Of a stretch of 64,000 nucleotides of DNA, positions 15,870 to 25,384 are shown piece by piece. The position numbers and the translations under genes are program-made. The stretch's first letter is position 1, and each line of letters begins with the position of its first letter. The notes under the pieces are model-generated. The model was not told the DNA's origin, searched no databases, and saw only the letters and a program-made list of their open reading frames with translations. Source of the stretch: Dyadobacter sp. CY261 (GTDB lineage Bacteria; Bacteroidota; Bacteroidia; Cytophagales; Spirosomataceae); contig NZ_JAKCPW010000007.1 of the NCBI RefSeq assembly GCF_021440085.1, forward strand, positions 310,001 to 374,000. The letters are read 5' to 3'.

Positions 15870-18800
15870 ATGAATTTTTGTACTTACGGCATTTCTGTTG
15901 CCCAAAAAACAGGTCAGTTTTCCGGAATTCATTCCGCGAAACTGCCCACGCTGATCCGGCTGGATCCGGTCATCAAAAAACGAATCGTCATGCAGATCAA
16001 AATCACAGCCTTCCTGATCGCTTGCGCTTGCATACACGTTTTCGCGGACGGCAATGCGCAAACCGTTACCCTCTCGAAGAAAAATGCCTCGCTGGAAAAA
16101 GTATTTAAAGAAATCAAAAACCAGACGGGCTATATTTTCTGGTACGAAAGCCATATCCTGGATGCGTCCAGGAAGGTGAATATATCGGTCCGGAATGTAC
16201 CGCTAGCGCAGGCATTGGATCTTTTGCTGCACAATGAGTTGCTGCAATATTCGATTATCGACAAGATGATCGTAATCAGGAAGAAGGAAATGTTGCGGCC
16301 TCAGCAGGGGATTGTGCCGATTCTGCGCCGGGACCAGGTACCGGATGCTTCGAATGGTTTTGCCAATAAAATCCCTCCCGGGCCAGGCAATAGAATCGGC
16401 GATTACCGCCTCCCCGATATCCGTGTACAGGGTAGGGTTGCCGACGAGCGGGGCGATGGGCTGCCCGGTGTAAGTGTATTGCAGAGAGACACGCAGCGGG
16501 GTACCACTACCGATGAAAGCGGAAACTTTCAGTTCGAAGTTCCTGACGGGAAAGCGGTGCTGGTTTTTTCATTTGTTGGCTATTTGCCCCAGGAAGTGCA
16601 GGTAGGAAGCCGGTCGAAGCTGGACATTACTTTAAAGGTGGATACGAAGGCACTCGAAGAGGTGGTGGTGGTGGGTTACGGTACGCAAAGGAAGTCCGAC
16701 ATCACAGGGGCCATTGCCTCGGTGAACGAACAATCGCTCCGCGATGTGCCCGTAACGAATTTGTCGGAAGCACTGCAGGGCCGGGCTGCCGGCATCGACA
16801 TCCAGAAGAATGGCGGCAACAGCAAGCCCGGTTCCCCGCCGGTGATCAGGATCAGGGGTAACCGTTCCCTGGGAGCGGGAAACGATCCGCTGTTCGTGGT
16901 GGACGGACTGCCTTTCAACGGGAGTATCAATGACCTGAATCCCGATGACGTTGTTTCGGTTGAAGTGCTGAAAGACGCGTCTTCGACAGCCATCTACGGT
17001 TCACGCGGTGCTAATGGGGTGATACTTGTCACGACCAAAAGGGGGAAAGATGGCAATATGCAGGTGTCGTACAGCGGCTATGTGGGTGTTACCAAAAACC
17101 TGGGCAAGTTCCATATCATGAACGGGCCGCAATTTCGTGACCTTAAAAAATGGTCGAGGATCAACGGATCGGCGGCCGGTACTTACACCGGTCTCGATGA
17201 TCCTAAGTTTTTGACCGACGGTACATTCGATCCGCAGGAAGTGGAGTCGATTAATATGAACAGAAGCACCGACTGGCAGGACCTGATTTACAAAACCGGC
17301 ATCATGACCAACCACCAGGTGAGTGTTTCGGGCGGCACGGGCAAAACCCAGTATGCTTTTTCGGGAGGCTATTTCAAGGAAACGGGCATTTATCCCGGCC
17401 AGGCCTTCGACCGCTTTGCTGCCAAGCTGAGCATTGATCAGCAACTGGGACGTTTTATCAAGATCGGACTGAGTTCGATCAACACTTTTAGCCGGAACGA
17501 AGGTGAAAATGCCAATCCGATGGGGCAGGTGCTGCGCGCGAGCCCGCTGACGACCCCTTACGATGCCAATGGGAATTTGTGGGGTTTTGTGCCCGGAAGT
17601 GCCAATCAGGTATGGAACCCGCTCGCCAATTTCGTCGACGGGGCGGTAGTGGAAAACCGCCGCAGGCTCGGGACATTCACGACGCTTTATGCGGATGTCA
17701 ATCTGGCCAAAGGGCTCCGGTACCGCTTCAATGCAGGGACAGAGGTACGCTCGGATGTGTACGGGAATTTTTACGGAAGCGCCACTTCGAACAACCTCGG
17801 TGGCTTATCGACTTCCCGCAACAGCACCGGCTTTCGCACAGACTATACGCTCGAAAATATGGTCATTTACGACAAAACGTTCGCCGGGCGCCATAAGCTC
17901 AATTTTACGGGATTATACAGTTTGCAGGAATCGCAGAATCAGACCAACGAGTTCAATAACAACACAATCCTGGCCGACGTGCTGGAAAACACCAATCCTC
18001 AACTGGGTGCAAACCTTACCGGTACGGGCAACTACGAGAAATGGGCGATCATATCTTACATGGGGCGGCTGAATTATGGATTCAATGATAAATACCTTGT
18101 CACGCTCACGATGCGTTCGGATGGCTCTTCCCGCCTGGCGCCCGGTAACAAATTTCATGTATTTCCATCGGCGGCCGTGGCCTGGAACCTGAGCGAGGAG
18201 CCGTTTATGAAAACAATGACCGAGGTAACGTTCCTTAAACTGCGTGCAAGTTATGGCACCGTGGGTAATCAGGGGATCAGCCCGTACTCGACGCTGGGCA
18301 GGCTGACGCCCCTGGTTTATAACTATGGTTCAACCAATGTTACCGGCACCTATCCGACCAACACGCCCAACCCGTCGCTCGAATGGGAGTATACCAGTTC
18401 GTTCAACGTAGGGCTGGATTTCGGGCTGCGTAACAATCGGATCAGCGGTTCGGTTGAATACTATCAGCAGAAAACCAATAACCTGCTTTTGCCGCAGAAC
18501 CTGCCGCCTACCACCGGCATTCCCAATTCCATCCTGACAAATGTGGGTAAGACAGAGAACCAGGGTTTGGAGATACAGCTCAGCCTGATCAATATTCCCG
18601 GTAATGGCAGGGATAAATTCAGTTGGACCACAGACCTGAACTTTTTCCTGAACCGCGGAAAAATTGTGCAGCTGGCCAATAACGTAACGCGTGATATTGC
18701 CAACAACTGGTTTGTCGGAGAGCCTGTCGGAACCATTTTCGATTACAAAAAAACCGGCATCTGGCAAAACACCGCCGCAGATAGTGCCGCGGCCAAAAAG

Positions 18801-19397
18801 CTCGCCCTATCCGTGACCGGTACAGGGTCGGTTATCGGAACGATCAAAGTTGAAAACACCAACGGGGATGAAGTGATCAATGCCAACGACCGTGTTATCG
18901 TGGGTTCCCAGCAAGCAAAATGGCAGGGCGGGTTTACCAACCGTGTGGCTTACAAAGGCTTCGACTTTACGATAGTGGGTTTTGCACGGGTAGGAGGGTT
19001 ACTGATCAGCCGGATGCATAACAGTGGCTTTGCCAATACATTTCAGGGAAACTACAACAATCTTGTGGTGGACTACTGGACACCGACAAATGGACAGAAT
19101 TTCTACCCAAAACCGAACTCGGCTGCCACCAACACGCCATTCAATTCCACTATGGGGTATTTCAATGCGAGTTTTCTAAAAATCAGGAGTTTGAGCCTGG
19201 GTTACAATTTGCCACAGGGCCTCTTGAAACGGATCGGGTGTAAATCGGCCAGGCTTTATGCAACCGCCAACGATGCATTTATCCTCTTCTCGCCTTACCG
19301 CAATAAATACAATGGCATCGACCCGGAAGGCGGTTCCATCAACGTGGACACCCCAGCTACTTACTCCATGATCTTTGGTGTAAATGTATCTTTTTGA
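15870..19397 (+). CDS. SusC/RagA-family TonB-dependent outer-membrane transporter with N-terminal STN domain
   Basis: Protein of 1175 residues from the first ATG. An in-frame ATG at 15990 begins directly before a better signal peptide (I-T-A-F-L-I-A-C-A-C-I-H-V-F-A) and may be the real start. Order: signal; STN (secretin/TonB short N-terminal) domain at about 65-125; carboxypeptidase-regulatory-like beta sandwich at about 190-265; TonB plug (E-E-V-V-V-V-G-Y-G-T, then G-A-I-A-S-V) from about 270; long outer-membrane barrel ending in aromatic Phe. The STN domain is the part expected to signal to FecR, matching the upstream ECF/FecR pair. It imports a ligand too large for porins, probably an oligosaccharide, energised by TonB. 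No degradative enzyme follows, so the substrate is unknown. Confidence 0.93.
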   Translation: MNFCTYGISVAQKTGQFSGIHSAKLPTLIRLDPVIKKRIVMQIKITAFLIACACIHVFADGNAQTVTLSKKNASLEKVFKEIKNQTGYIFWYESHILDASRKVNISVRNVPLAQALDLLLHNELLQYSIIDKMIVIRKKEMLRPQQGIVPILRRDQVPDASNGFANKIPPGPGNRIGDYRLPDIRVQGRVADERGDGLPGVSVLQRDTQRGTTTDESGNFQFEVPDGKAVLVFSFVGYLPQEVQVGSRSKLDITLKVDTKALEEVVVVGYGTQRKSDITGAIASVNEQSLRDVPVTNLSEALQGRAAGIDIQKNGGNSKPGSPPVIRIRGNRSLGAGNDPLFVVDGLPFNGSINDLNPDDVVSVEVLKDASSTAIYGSRGANGVILVTTKRGKDGNMQVSYSGYVGVTKNLGKFHIMNGPQFRDLKKWSRINGSAAGTYTGLDDPKFLTDGTFDPQEVESINMNRSTDWQDLIYKTGIMTNHQVSVSGGTGKTQYAFSGGYFKETGIYPGQAFDRFAAKLSIDQQLGRFIKIGLSSINTFSRNEGENANPMGQVLRASPLTTPYDANGNLWGFVPGSANQVWNPLANFVDGAVVENRRRLGTFTTLYADVNLAKGLRYRFNAGTEVRSDVYGNFYGSATSNNLGGLSTSRNSTGFRTDYTLENMVIYDKTFAGRHKLNFTGLYSLQESQNQTNEFNNNTILADVLENTNPQLGANLTGTGNYEKWAIISYMGRLNYGFNDKYLVTLTMRSDGSSRLAPGNKFHVFPSAAVAWNLSEEPFMKTMTEVTFLKLRASYGTVGNQGISPYSTLGRLTPLVYNYGSTNVTGTYPTNTPNPSLEWEYTSSFNVGLDFGLRNNRISGSVEYYQQKTNNLLLPQNLPPTTGIPNSILTNVGKTENQGLEIQLSLINIPGNGRDKFSWTTDLNFFLNRGKIVQLANNVTRDIANNWFVGEPVGTIFDYKKTGIWQNTAADSAAAKKLALSVTGTGSVIGTIKVENTNGDEVINANDRVIVGSQQAKWQGGFTNRVAYKGFDFTIVGFARVGGLLISRMHNSGFANTFQGNYNNLVVDYWTPTNGQNFYPKPNSAATNTPFNSTMGYFNASFLKIRSLSLGYNLPQGLLKRIGCKSARLYATANDAFILFSPYRNKYNGIDPEGGSINVDTPATYSMIFGVNVSF

Positions 19398-19430
19398 AAT
19401 ACAGTATTTTACATTTTAAGAATACGATCA

Positions 19431-21140
19431 ATGAAAAAAATATTATCCATAGCAGCGGTTTGCCTTCTGGGATTCGGCATATTGCCTTCCTGTGACGAGA
19501 AGCTTATTGAAGAACCAAAATCGATCCTGACACCCGCATTTTTTAGTACGGCGCAAGGCTTCAGATCGGGGCTCGACGCGGCTTACGCCGGCACGCGTAT
19601 GTTCTGGGGGAACCAGGACCTGTTCACCATCACCGTAATCGGCACCGACGAATTTTTTACCGGTCAGGACGGGAATAATAACATTAACAAGTACAACAGC
19701 AATTATCTTCCCAACAATGGGCAGGTGACGAATACCTGGACAAACTGCTACACATTCATCAATACCTGTAACGGACTGGTGGATAATGCCGAAAAAATAA
19801 CTGGCATCGACGAGACCGAAAAGAAGAGGATGGTGGCTGAGGCCAAATTCCTCCGTGCGAATTTTTACTTTATTCTCGTGCAATTCTGGGGAGATGTGAC
19901 GCTCAACAAGACTTTCCAGTCGCTGCCAAGTACGTCGGCTTCCCGTTCACCGATGGCCGAAGTGTATGATTTCATTATCGAGGACTTAAATGAGGCTGTC
20001 AAAACGCTGCCAGCAAGCCCGGTGACCGGTGGCGTGCTCCCAGGCAAAGCTACCGCTGCGGCCGCAAAACACCTGCTGGCGAAGGTGTACCTCACGCGTG
20101 CCGGGTCTGTCGCAGCCAAAGGCGATGATTACAAGAATGCCCATACCATCGCTACCGGGCTGATCGAAAGCGGCGCTTCGCTGGGCCTTGGCCTCTTGCA
20201 GGACTTTGGGCAGGTGCATGCGGAAGGCAATGAAGGCAGCAGGGAGGTATTGTGGACAGTTCAGCATACATCCAACCTTGCCTACAATGGCCCAAACAAC
20301 AGCGGCGGTGCTGATAATGTGCTGAACCACATGTGGGTACCACAATATGAAAACCAGCCTGGGATGAAGCGGGACGTCAACTACGGGAGGCCGTATATCC
20401 GATGCGTGCCTACCCGCTGGCTTACCGACACGGTATTTGCCGACCGGACCAACGACACGCGTTATGGTAAAACATTTCAGACGGTCTGGTATTCCAATAA
20501 TGCCGCGTCCATTTCCCGCTGGCCCGCGACGCTTCCGCCGGGTGCACCGGCCAATGCGCAGCCGGGTGGGTTGAAATTCAGTGTGGGTGACACGGCCATT
20601 TATATGCCCGGCAAAGATGTTTCCAACGCAGCCGTTGCTGCTGCGCCCTATTTGTTGATTCCACCAAAAAATTACACGATAAGGCTATCGCCGACCATGT
20701 TTAAATATTTCGACACCAAACGTGCCGACTTGAATTACCCGTCGATCCGACCAGTAATTGTATATCGGCTGGCGGAAACCTATCTGATTGCAGCGGAGGC
20801 GCTGCTCATGGACGGCCAGGCCGGCGCCGCGGTGCCATACATCAATGCGGTCCGTGAACGGGCGGCTTACCCGGGCGGGAATGCGCAGGTAATGCGGGTA
20901 AAAGCTTCCGATCTGACACTCGATTTTATCCTCGACGAGCGTTCCCGCGAACTATGTGGGGAGAATATGCGGTGGTGGGACCTCGTGCGGACCGGAAAGC
21001 TGGTTGAACGGGTGAAAAAGCACAATCTGGAAAGCGCGCCGAACATCCAGTCCCCCAAACATCTTTTGCGGCCCATTCCGCAAAACCAGGTAGATGCCGT
21101 GGTAACGGGCGATCCTTATCCGCAAAATCCCGGATGGTAA
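19431..21140 (+). CDS. SusD/RagB-family nutrient-binding lipoprotein
   Basis: Protein of 569 residues, 33 bases after its susC partner. It has a lipoprotein signal ending in L-P-S-C with lipidated Cys21. Typical SusD features are the N-terminal A-F-F-S-T-A-Q-G-F-R-S-G-L-D-A-A-Y-A-G region, tetratricopeptide-like helices with A-E-A-K-F-L-R-A-N-F-Y-F, and a C-terminal R-E-L-C-G-E-N-M-R-W-W-D-L-V-R-T-G-K-L box. It sits on the outer face of the outer membrane as the lid of the SusC channel and captures the ligand. It is the last gene of this ECF-FecR-SusC-SusD unit. Confidence 0.93.
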   Translation: MKKILSIAAVCLLGFGILPSCDEKLIEEPKSILTPAFFSTAQGFRSGLDAAYAGTRMFWGNQDLFTITVIGTDEFFTGQDGNNNINKYNSNYLPNNGQVTNTWTNCYTFINTCNGLVDNAEKITGIDETEKKRMVAEAKFLRANFYFILVQFWGDVTLNKTFQSLPSTSASRSPMAEVYDFIIEDLNEAVKTLPASPVTGGVLPGKATAAAAKHLLAKVYLTRAGSVAAKGDDYKNAHTIATGLIESGASLGLGLLQDFGQVHAEGNEGSREVLWTVQHTSNLAYNGPNNSGGADNVLNHMWVPQYENQPGMKRDVNYGRPYIRCVPTRWLTDTVFADRTNDTRYGKTFQTVWYSNNAASISRWPATLPPGAPANAQPGGLKFSVGDTAIYMPGKDVSNAAVAAAPYLLIPPKNYTIRLSPTMFKYFDTKRADLNYPSIRPVIVYRLAETYLIAAEALLMDGQAGAAVPYINAVRERAAYPGGNAQVMRVKASDLTLDFILDERSRELCGENMRWWDLVRTGKLVERVKKHNLESAPNIQSPKHLLRPIPQNQVDAVVTGDPYPQNPGW

Positions 21141-21186
21141 TTGGGGTTTAGCAGAGCCGTGAAACGGCTCTGCCCCAAAATGTTCG

Positions 21187-22041
21187 TTACCTCACATCCA
21201 TGCCGAACGTATTCTGAACGGCATCGAACCAGACTTCGTCTTCGGCTGCGTTCCAATCCACCCATTGCTCGTCGGTCATCGTGCCCCGCCATCCCAGAAA
21301 CGGAGCGGCATCGGGCCCGACCGGGTGACGTAATTGCCAGGACGAGCTATCCGCAATTTCAAGAATTTTGTCCGCCACCATCGACGATGGTCTGGGGCTT
21401 TTGAGCGAAGCCTGGAACAGGCCTCCAAACCTGTTTACCTGCGGATAGATCGAACTGACGCCGGGTTTTAAAGCCTGGGCCATATCGGTATCGATGATTC
21501 CCGGCTGCACGATCACGACCCGGATATGATGCTGTTTCAGTTCCTGTGCCAATGCCTCACTCACCGCTTCGAGGGCATGCTTGGTGGGTGCATAAGCCCC
21601 GAGCGGCGTATTGGCGATCTTACCTGCAACGGAAGAAATATTGATGATACAGCCATCCCGGCTCGCACGCATTTGTGGAATGACTGCTTTCGTACATCGG
21701 AGCACACCGAAATAATTTGTTTCCATCACATCTCTGAAATCGGTCAGAGTCATCTCTTCGATGGACCCATGGCGCTCAATACCGGCATTGTTGACCAGTA
21801 CATCGATCGTGTCAGTTTCCTCATAAATCGCATGAATGCAATCGTTGACCGATTCGTCCGAGTTGACATCCATTTTCAGGACTTTTATCGGCAAGGATTC
21901 TCTTGCCGCTGTTTCCTTCAGTTCGGCCACGCCGTCGGGATTACGTACCGTTGCAAATACATTGTAGCCGGCCCTTGCGAATGCAAGCGCAGTTTCGAAC
22001 CCGATGCCCCTGCTGGCGCCGGTAATGATGGCTGATTTCAT
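21187..22041 (-). CDS. Short-chain dehydrogenase/reductase (SDR) family oxidoreductase
   Basis: Protein of 284 residues, classical SDR. Cofactor motif T-G-A-S-R-G-I-G at 7-14, N-N-A-G at 84-87, catalytic Ser137 and the Y-x-x-x-K pair Tyr150/Lys154. R31-V-R-N-P-type residues after strand 2 (T-V-R-N) suggest a preference for NADP(H). Substrate is not predictable; the conserved V-Q-P-G-I-I-D-T-D segment is usual for oxidoreductases acting on small carbonyls. It is a lone gene, convergent with the preceding susCD unit. Confidence 0.88.
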   Translation of the reverse strand: MKSAIITGASRGIGFETALAFARAGYNVFATVRNPDGVAELKETAARESLPIKVLKMDVNSDESVNDCIHAIYEETDTIDVLVNNAGIERHGSIEEMTLTDFRDVMETNYFGVLRCTKAVIPQMRASRDGCIINISSVAGKIANTPLGAYAPTKHALEAVSEALAQELKQHHIRVVIVQPGIIDTDMAQALKPGVSSIYPQVNRFGGLFQASLKSPRPSSMVADKILEIADSSSWQLRHPVGPDAAPFLGWRGTMTDEQWVDWNAAEDEVWFDAVQNTFGMDVR

Positions 22042-22204
22042 GAATTTGAATTTAAGAGGGTGTAACTGATTGATTTAATTGGCACGAAGGCCGTTAAAGC
22101 AAAGCCTTTTGGTCCGTTCTGACGGGTCTCGTGGAAGTAAATATGAGGATTTATTTTCAATAAGTTATTCTGTGTAATCAATTGATTATCAGAATATAAA
22201 AAGA

Positions 22205-22236
22205 AATAGTTTGTCACTTCCCAATGACAAACTATT
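22205..22236 (-). terminator. Rho-independent terminator of the GT-C-like membrane protein, overlapping its stop codon
   Basis: A perfect 12-bp stem, AATAGTTTGTCA (22205-22216) with TGACAAACTATT (22225-22236), has an 8-base loop. Read on the minus strand it is followed by a T-rich tract. The arm nearest the gene includes the TAG stop codon at 22232-22234, so hairpin and reading frame overlap. Confidence 0.75.
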
Positions 22237-23932
22237 GAAGGGAAAGGCGCTCGTTCTCAACCAGCAACGACTTGTCGAGCCGGTAAAATGTTTGTAGCCC
22301 GTCATTTTCAACGTCGAGCAAACCCAGTTCATACTTGCCCGGAGCGAGATCGTCACGGCGGATTACTGTATTGAAACCCGGCTTGTAATAGGCGCCGCCC
22401 GTCAGGAAATTTTTACGGCCTTCTATTTTTGGATTTGCACACATCAGGTGAACCACATGCTGCTTCGTGTTGCTCAAAACCAGAAAGCGATCGGCAAGGA
22501 CGTGCTTTGGATGGGGGGCGTCGAGGCTGCTGATGAAAAACTGGTCGAAGGTTTCATTGCCGCCCCTGTTAGCCCGCTCCACCTGCCAGATTTCCACAAA
22601 CATTTTGTAGACCCCATTAGCGGACGGGTTGGCCAGAAACATGGAATCAAGTTGATTCTTATCTGTAAATGATTTAGGCAATTGAAAGAAACCTTTCTCG
22701 TAGGCTGGTGTCAGGTAAAAATCTGCATTTTTCAGAATGCTTTTTTCTACGGAGAACATCGTCCGGTTAGTAGGCCAGTTATACAGGTCGGCAAGGTAGG
22801 TTGTTTTCTTGGCCGCCACCACGCCGGTAAAGTAATAATGTGAATAGCTCCAATAAAGGATACTGAGACCGGTCACAACAACCAGGACACTCGTTTTCTT
22901 AAAAAATGCTGTGTAATCCAGCATTAGAATATAAAACAACACAGTCGAAAGCGCGGCGTAGATCTGGAAGCGGCTCGCAATGGTGCTTCCCGTCCAGGAC
23001 CGGAATAATGCGACTACCAAACTGGTCACTACAATAAACGCGAAAAGGGATAACAGTTCCACCGTTCCCGGTTTTATCGTGGCGGTTTTATTAAAGTAAG
23101 TCCCGGCAATCTTTACCAGGAGGTAGGTCATAAATGCGGTGATAACCAGGCCCCATACTATCGATAGTAATTTTGGGTGTGACCATAGCGACACTTCCGA
23201 ACCGATGAACCCGAAAAAGGAAGCCAGAAAGGAAGCGGCATCTTTGGGTAATCTCACAGCCTGGCCGGATTCGTAGTCGACCAGATAAATTCCCAGGCAA
23301 CCAACCATGGATACGAAAGTCATGATCGCTTTTCGGAAGTTTTTGAAACACAAAAAGTAAAAGATGATCGCTGCGAAGGAAAGAATGCCGTTGCCGTGCG
23401 TAAACGTCGCGAGGAAGCAGCAAAGCATGGCCATGTAGAATGCTCCTCGTATACGACTGGAAACCAGTAATATGGCTGTCACGGTAAAGGCAGTTAGAAA
23501 CGTATGCTGCATACCGTTTAATGCCCAGCCAGAGATTTCATGAAACAAGGGCTGGAAAAACAGGAAGGGGACAGGCAGGAAGTAGTAAATGGGAAGGCGG
23601 GTTTTCCTGAACTGTATCAGAATAAAGCTGAATATATAGATCACGTTGATCAGAACCAGCAATATGTAGAATCGAAAATTTAGGTGTCCGGTAAGATTGT
23701 AATCGATGAGCGCGATCAGGCGGGGCACAGCTGCCTTGTGATCATTGAAAGTTCGAAAAAGCTCGTTTGTAATATCGCTAAAATTCAGTCCGCCATGCGA
23801 GACCACTTCGATAAACTGGATTAATAAAAAGTCATCCTGAAAGGGGAAATTAACAGAGAAGAAGAAATTATAAAGGAAGTAGGCAAGAACAACCAGGCCG
23901 ATAGCCGCAACCGACAGAAAACGTAAAACCAT
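22232..23932 (-). CDS. Polytopic membrane protein, GT-C glycosyltransferase-like
   Basis: Protein of 566 residues from the ATG at 23932; the frame extends to a TTG at 23971, which I judge less likely because a membrane helix starts right after the ATG. About ten to twelve hydrophobic segments fill the first 400 residues, followed by a soluble C-terminal part of about 180 residues. Just after the first helix is F-P-F-Q-D-D-F, an acidic pair in the first outer loop, the position of the catalytic acidic residues of GT-C glycosyltransferases (ArnT/PMT type). That suggests transfer of a sugar from a lipid carrier, or a related envelope role, but no family-specific motif was recognised. Monocistronic, with its own terminator. 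Confidence 0.55.
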   Translation of the reverse strand: MVLRFLSVAAIGLVVLAYFLYNFFFSVNFPFQDDFLLIQFIEVVSHGGLNFSDITNELFRTFNDHKAAVPRLIALIDYNLTGHLNFRFYILLVLINVIYIFSFILIQFRKTRLPIYYFLPVPFLFFQPLFHEISGWALNGMQHTFLTAFTVTAILLVSSRIRGAFYMAMLCCFLATFTHGNGILSFAAIIFYFLCFKNFRKAIMTFVSMVGCLGIYLVDYESGQAVRLPKDAASFLASFFGFIGSEVSLWSHPKLLSIVWGLVITAFMTYLLVKIAGTYFNKTATIKPGTVELLSLFAFIVVTSLVVALFRSWTGSTIASRFQIYAALSTVLFYILMLDYTAFFKKTSVLVVVTGLSILYWSYSHYYFTGVVAAKKTTYLADLYNWPTNRTMFSVEKSILKNADFYLTPAYEKGFFQLPKSFTDKNQLDSMFLANPSANGVYKMFVEIWQVERANRGGNETFDQFFISSLDAPHPKHVLADRFLVLSNTKQHVVHLMCANPKIEGRKNFLTGGAYYKPGFNTVIRRDDLAPGKYELGLLDVENDGLQTFYRLDKSLLVENERLSLQ

Positions 23933-23992
23933 AGTTTCAAAACCAAGAGATTCTGTCGACTCTCCCCTCAAAATCCGTGCCGCTTCGTGTAT

Positions 23993-24027
23993 AAAACGCC
24001 CTGCGAACCAAAGGCTTGCAGGGCGTT
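23993..24027 (-). terminator. Rho-independent terminator of the DUF1080/Gfo-Idh-MocA operon
   Basis: Stem AACGCCCTGC (23995-24004) with GCAGGGCGTT (24018-24027), 13-base loop. Read on the minus strand the hairpin is followed by a short T run. It begins 8 bases after the stop codon of the oxidoreductase gene. Confidence 0.85.
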
Positions 24028-24034
24028 GGTCAGG

Positions 24035-25381
24035 TTATACGATCGGGTCCCAGCCTTTGGCATACTCGCGTGACCATAGTTTCTCGGCCTCCTTATCGCC
24101 TATAATGTGCCCGTTTTTCGGGTCTATTTTCAGGTCGCGGCCCACGCGCCAGGCGATGTTGCCGAGCTGCATGGCTACCACGCTTTTGTAACCGAGTTCG
24201 ACGTCGCAGTTGGGTTTGCGGTTGTTGCGGATCGCGTCCAGGAAATCGGCCACGTGGAGATTGTCCATGCCCAGGCTCGGACTGGCAAGGTTACGGCCCT
24301 GCATACCAGCTTCTTCTGTAGGGGAATTTACTTCCTTGATCAGCTTGCCGTCGAGGTCGTACACCTTGTAGCTGTCGCCACCGGTGTCTAAGCTGCCGTT
24401 TTCCCCGTAAAAAATGATCCCACGGTCCTGGCCTTCGATCTTGCGGCCGTTGGAACTTCTCGATTCCCAGATCAGCGAAATGCGGCCCGGGTAATCCATC
24501 GCGATCACCTGCGTGTCGGGCGTCTCCCAATCGTCCTTGAACTCGTACCGTCCGCCGATAGAGCTCACACGGGTGGGGAAGTCTACTCCCAAGCCCCAGC
24601 GCGCTACATCCACTTCATGCGTCCCGTTGTTAAGTGCCTCCCCGGTCCCCCAGTGCCAGAACCAATGCCAGTCGTAATGGATCAGACCTTCCTTATACGG
24701 CATACGCGGAGCCGGGCCCTGCCACAGTTCATAATCGAGCCAGGAAGGGACGGTGCCGGGTTTCAGGAAAGTGGCCTTGCGCTTGTTGGTATACCAGGTT
24801 TTAGCCAGGTACACCCGGCCGATAATGCCCTGATGTAATTGCTTGATGCCTTCCGTGAGCACCGGTGCGGACCTGCGCTGCGCGCCCATTTGCACCACGC
24901 GCTTGTGCTTGCGCGCGGCTTCAATCGCCAGCTCACCCTCGCGCGGGTTGTGGCTCAATGGCTTCTCCACATACACGTGCTTGCCCGCCTGGCAGCCCAT
25001 GATCGTCAGTGGGGCGTGCCAGTGGTCGGGTGTGGCAATGTAAATGGCGTCTATGGATTTGTCGGCGAGTACTTTCCGGCAGTCTTTTTCTGATTTCGGC
25101 GTTGCGGTTTGTTTGGCGTCCATCACGGCCTGAATGGCTTTCGGGATAGCCCGTTCGTCCACGTCACACACGATACCCACTTCGGCATTCTTCTGACCGG
25201 CGAAAGTCGCGCTCATACTCTTGCCACGGCTGTTAACCCCGATCGTCGCTACGCGGATCAGGTCGTTGGCACCGACAATGCGGTTATAGCTTTTTGCACT
25301 GAAACCCATAGCCGTGCCGCCGATAGCTACGCCCAGCGTTCCTGCGGCGGTCGTTTTCAAAAATTCGCGTCTGTTTGCCAT
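24035..25381 (-). CDS. Gfo/Idh/MocA-family oxidoreductase with Tat signal
   Basis: Protein of 448 residues. Twin-arginine signal N-R-R-E-F-L-K at the N-terminus followed by a hydrophobic stretch, so it is exported folded, with its nicotinamide cofactor, to the periplasm. Rossmann part follows (V-A-T-I-G-V-N-S-R-G-K). The E-K-P-L-S-H-N segment near residue 140 is the family's conserved E-K-P motif with the Lys used in catalysis. These enzymes oxidise or reduce sugar hydroxyls or keto groups; exported versions in glycan loci often form or use 3-keto sugars. It starts 3 bases after a DUF1080 gene, a partner of known 3-keto-glycoside chemistry. Last gene of the ECF-FecR-SusC-SusD locus. Confidence 0.87.
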   Translation of the reverse strand: MANRREFLKTTAAGTLGVAIGGTAMGFSAKSYNRIVGANDLIRVATIGVNSRGKSMSATFAGQKNAEVGIVCDVDERAIPKAIQAVMDAKQTATPKSEKDCRKVLADKSIDAIYIATPDHWHAPLTIMGCQAGKHVYVEKPLSHNPREGELAIEAARKHKRVVQMGAQRRSAPVLTEGIKQLHQGIIGRVYLAKTWYTNKRKATFLKPGTVPSWLDYELWQGPAPRMPYKEGLIHYDWHWFWHWGTGEALNNGTHEVDVARWGLGVDFPTRVSSIGGRYEFKDDWETPDTQVIAMDYPGRISLIWESRSSNGRKIEGQDRGIIFYGENGSLDTGGDSYKVYDLDGKLIKEVNSPTEEAGMQGRNLASPSLGMDNLHVADFLDAIRNNRKPNCDVELGYKSVVAMQLGNIAWRVGRDLKIDPKNGHIIGDKEAEKLWSREYAKGWDPIV

Positions 25382-25384
25382 GAT

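Noticed and set aside
21151..21173. 9-bp inverted repeat GCAGAGCCG/CGGCTCTGC between the susD-like gene and the SDR gene, considered as terminator
   Set aside because: No T run follows in either direction; the repeat is real but a terminator role is not supported enough to list.
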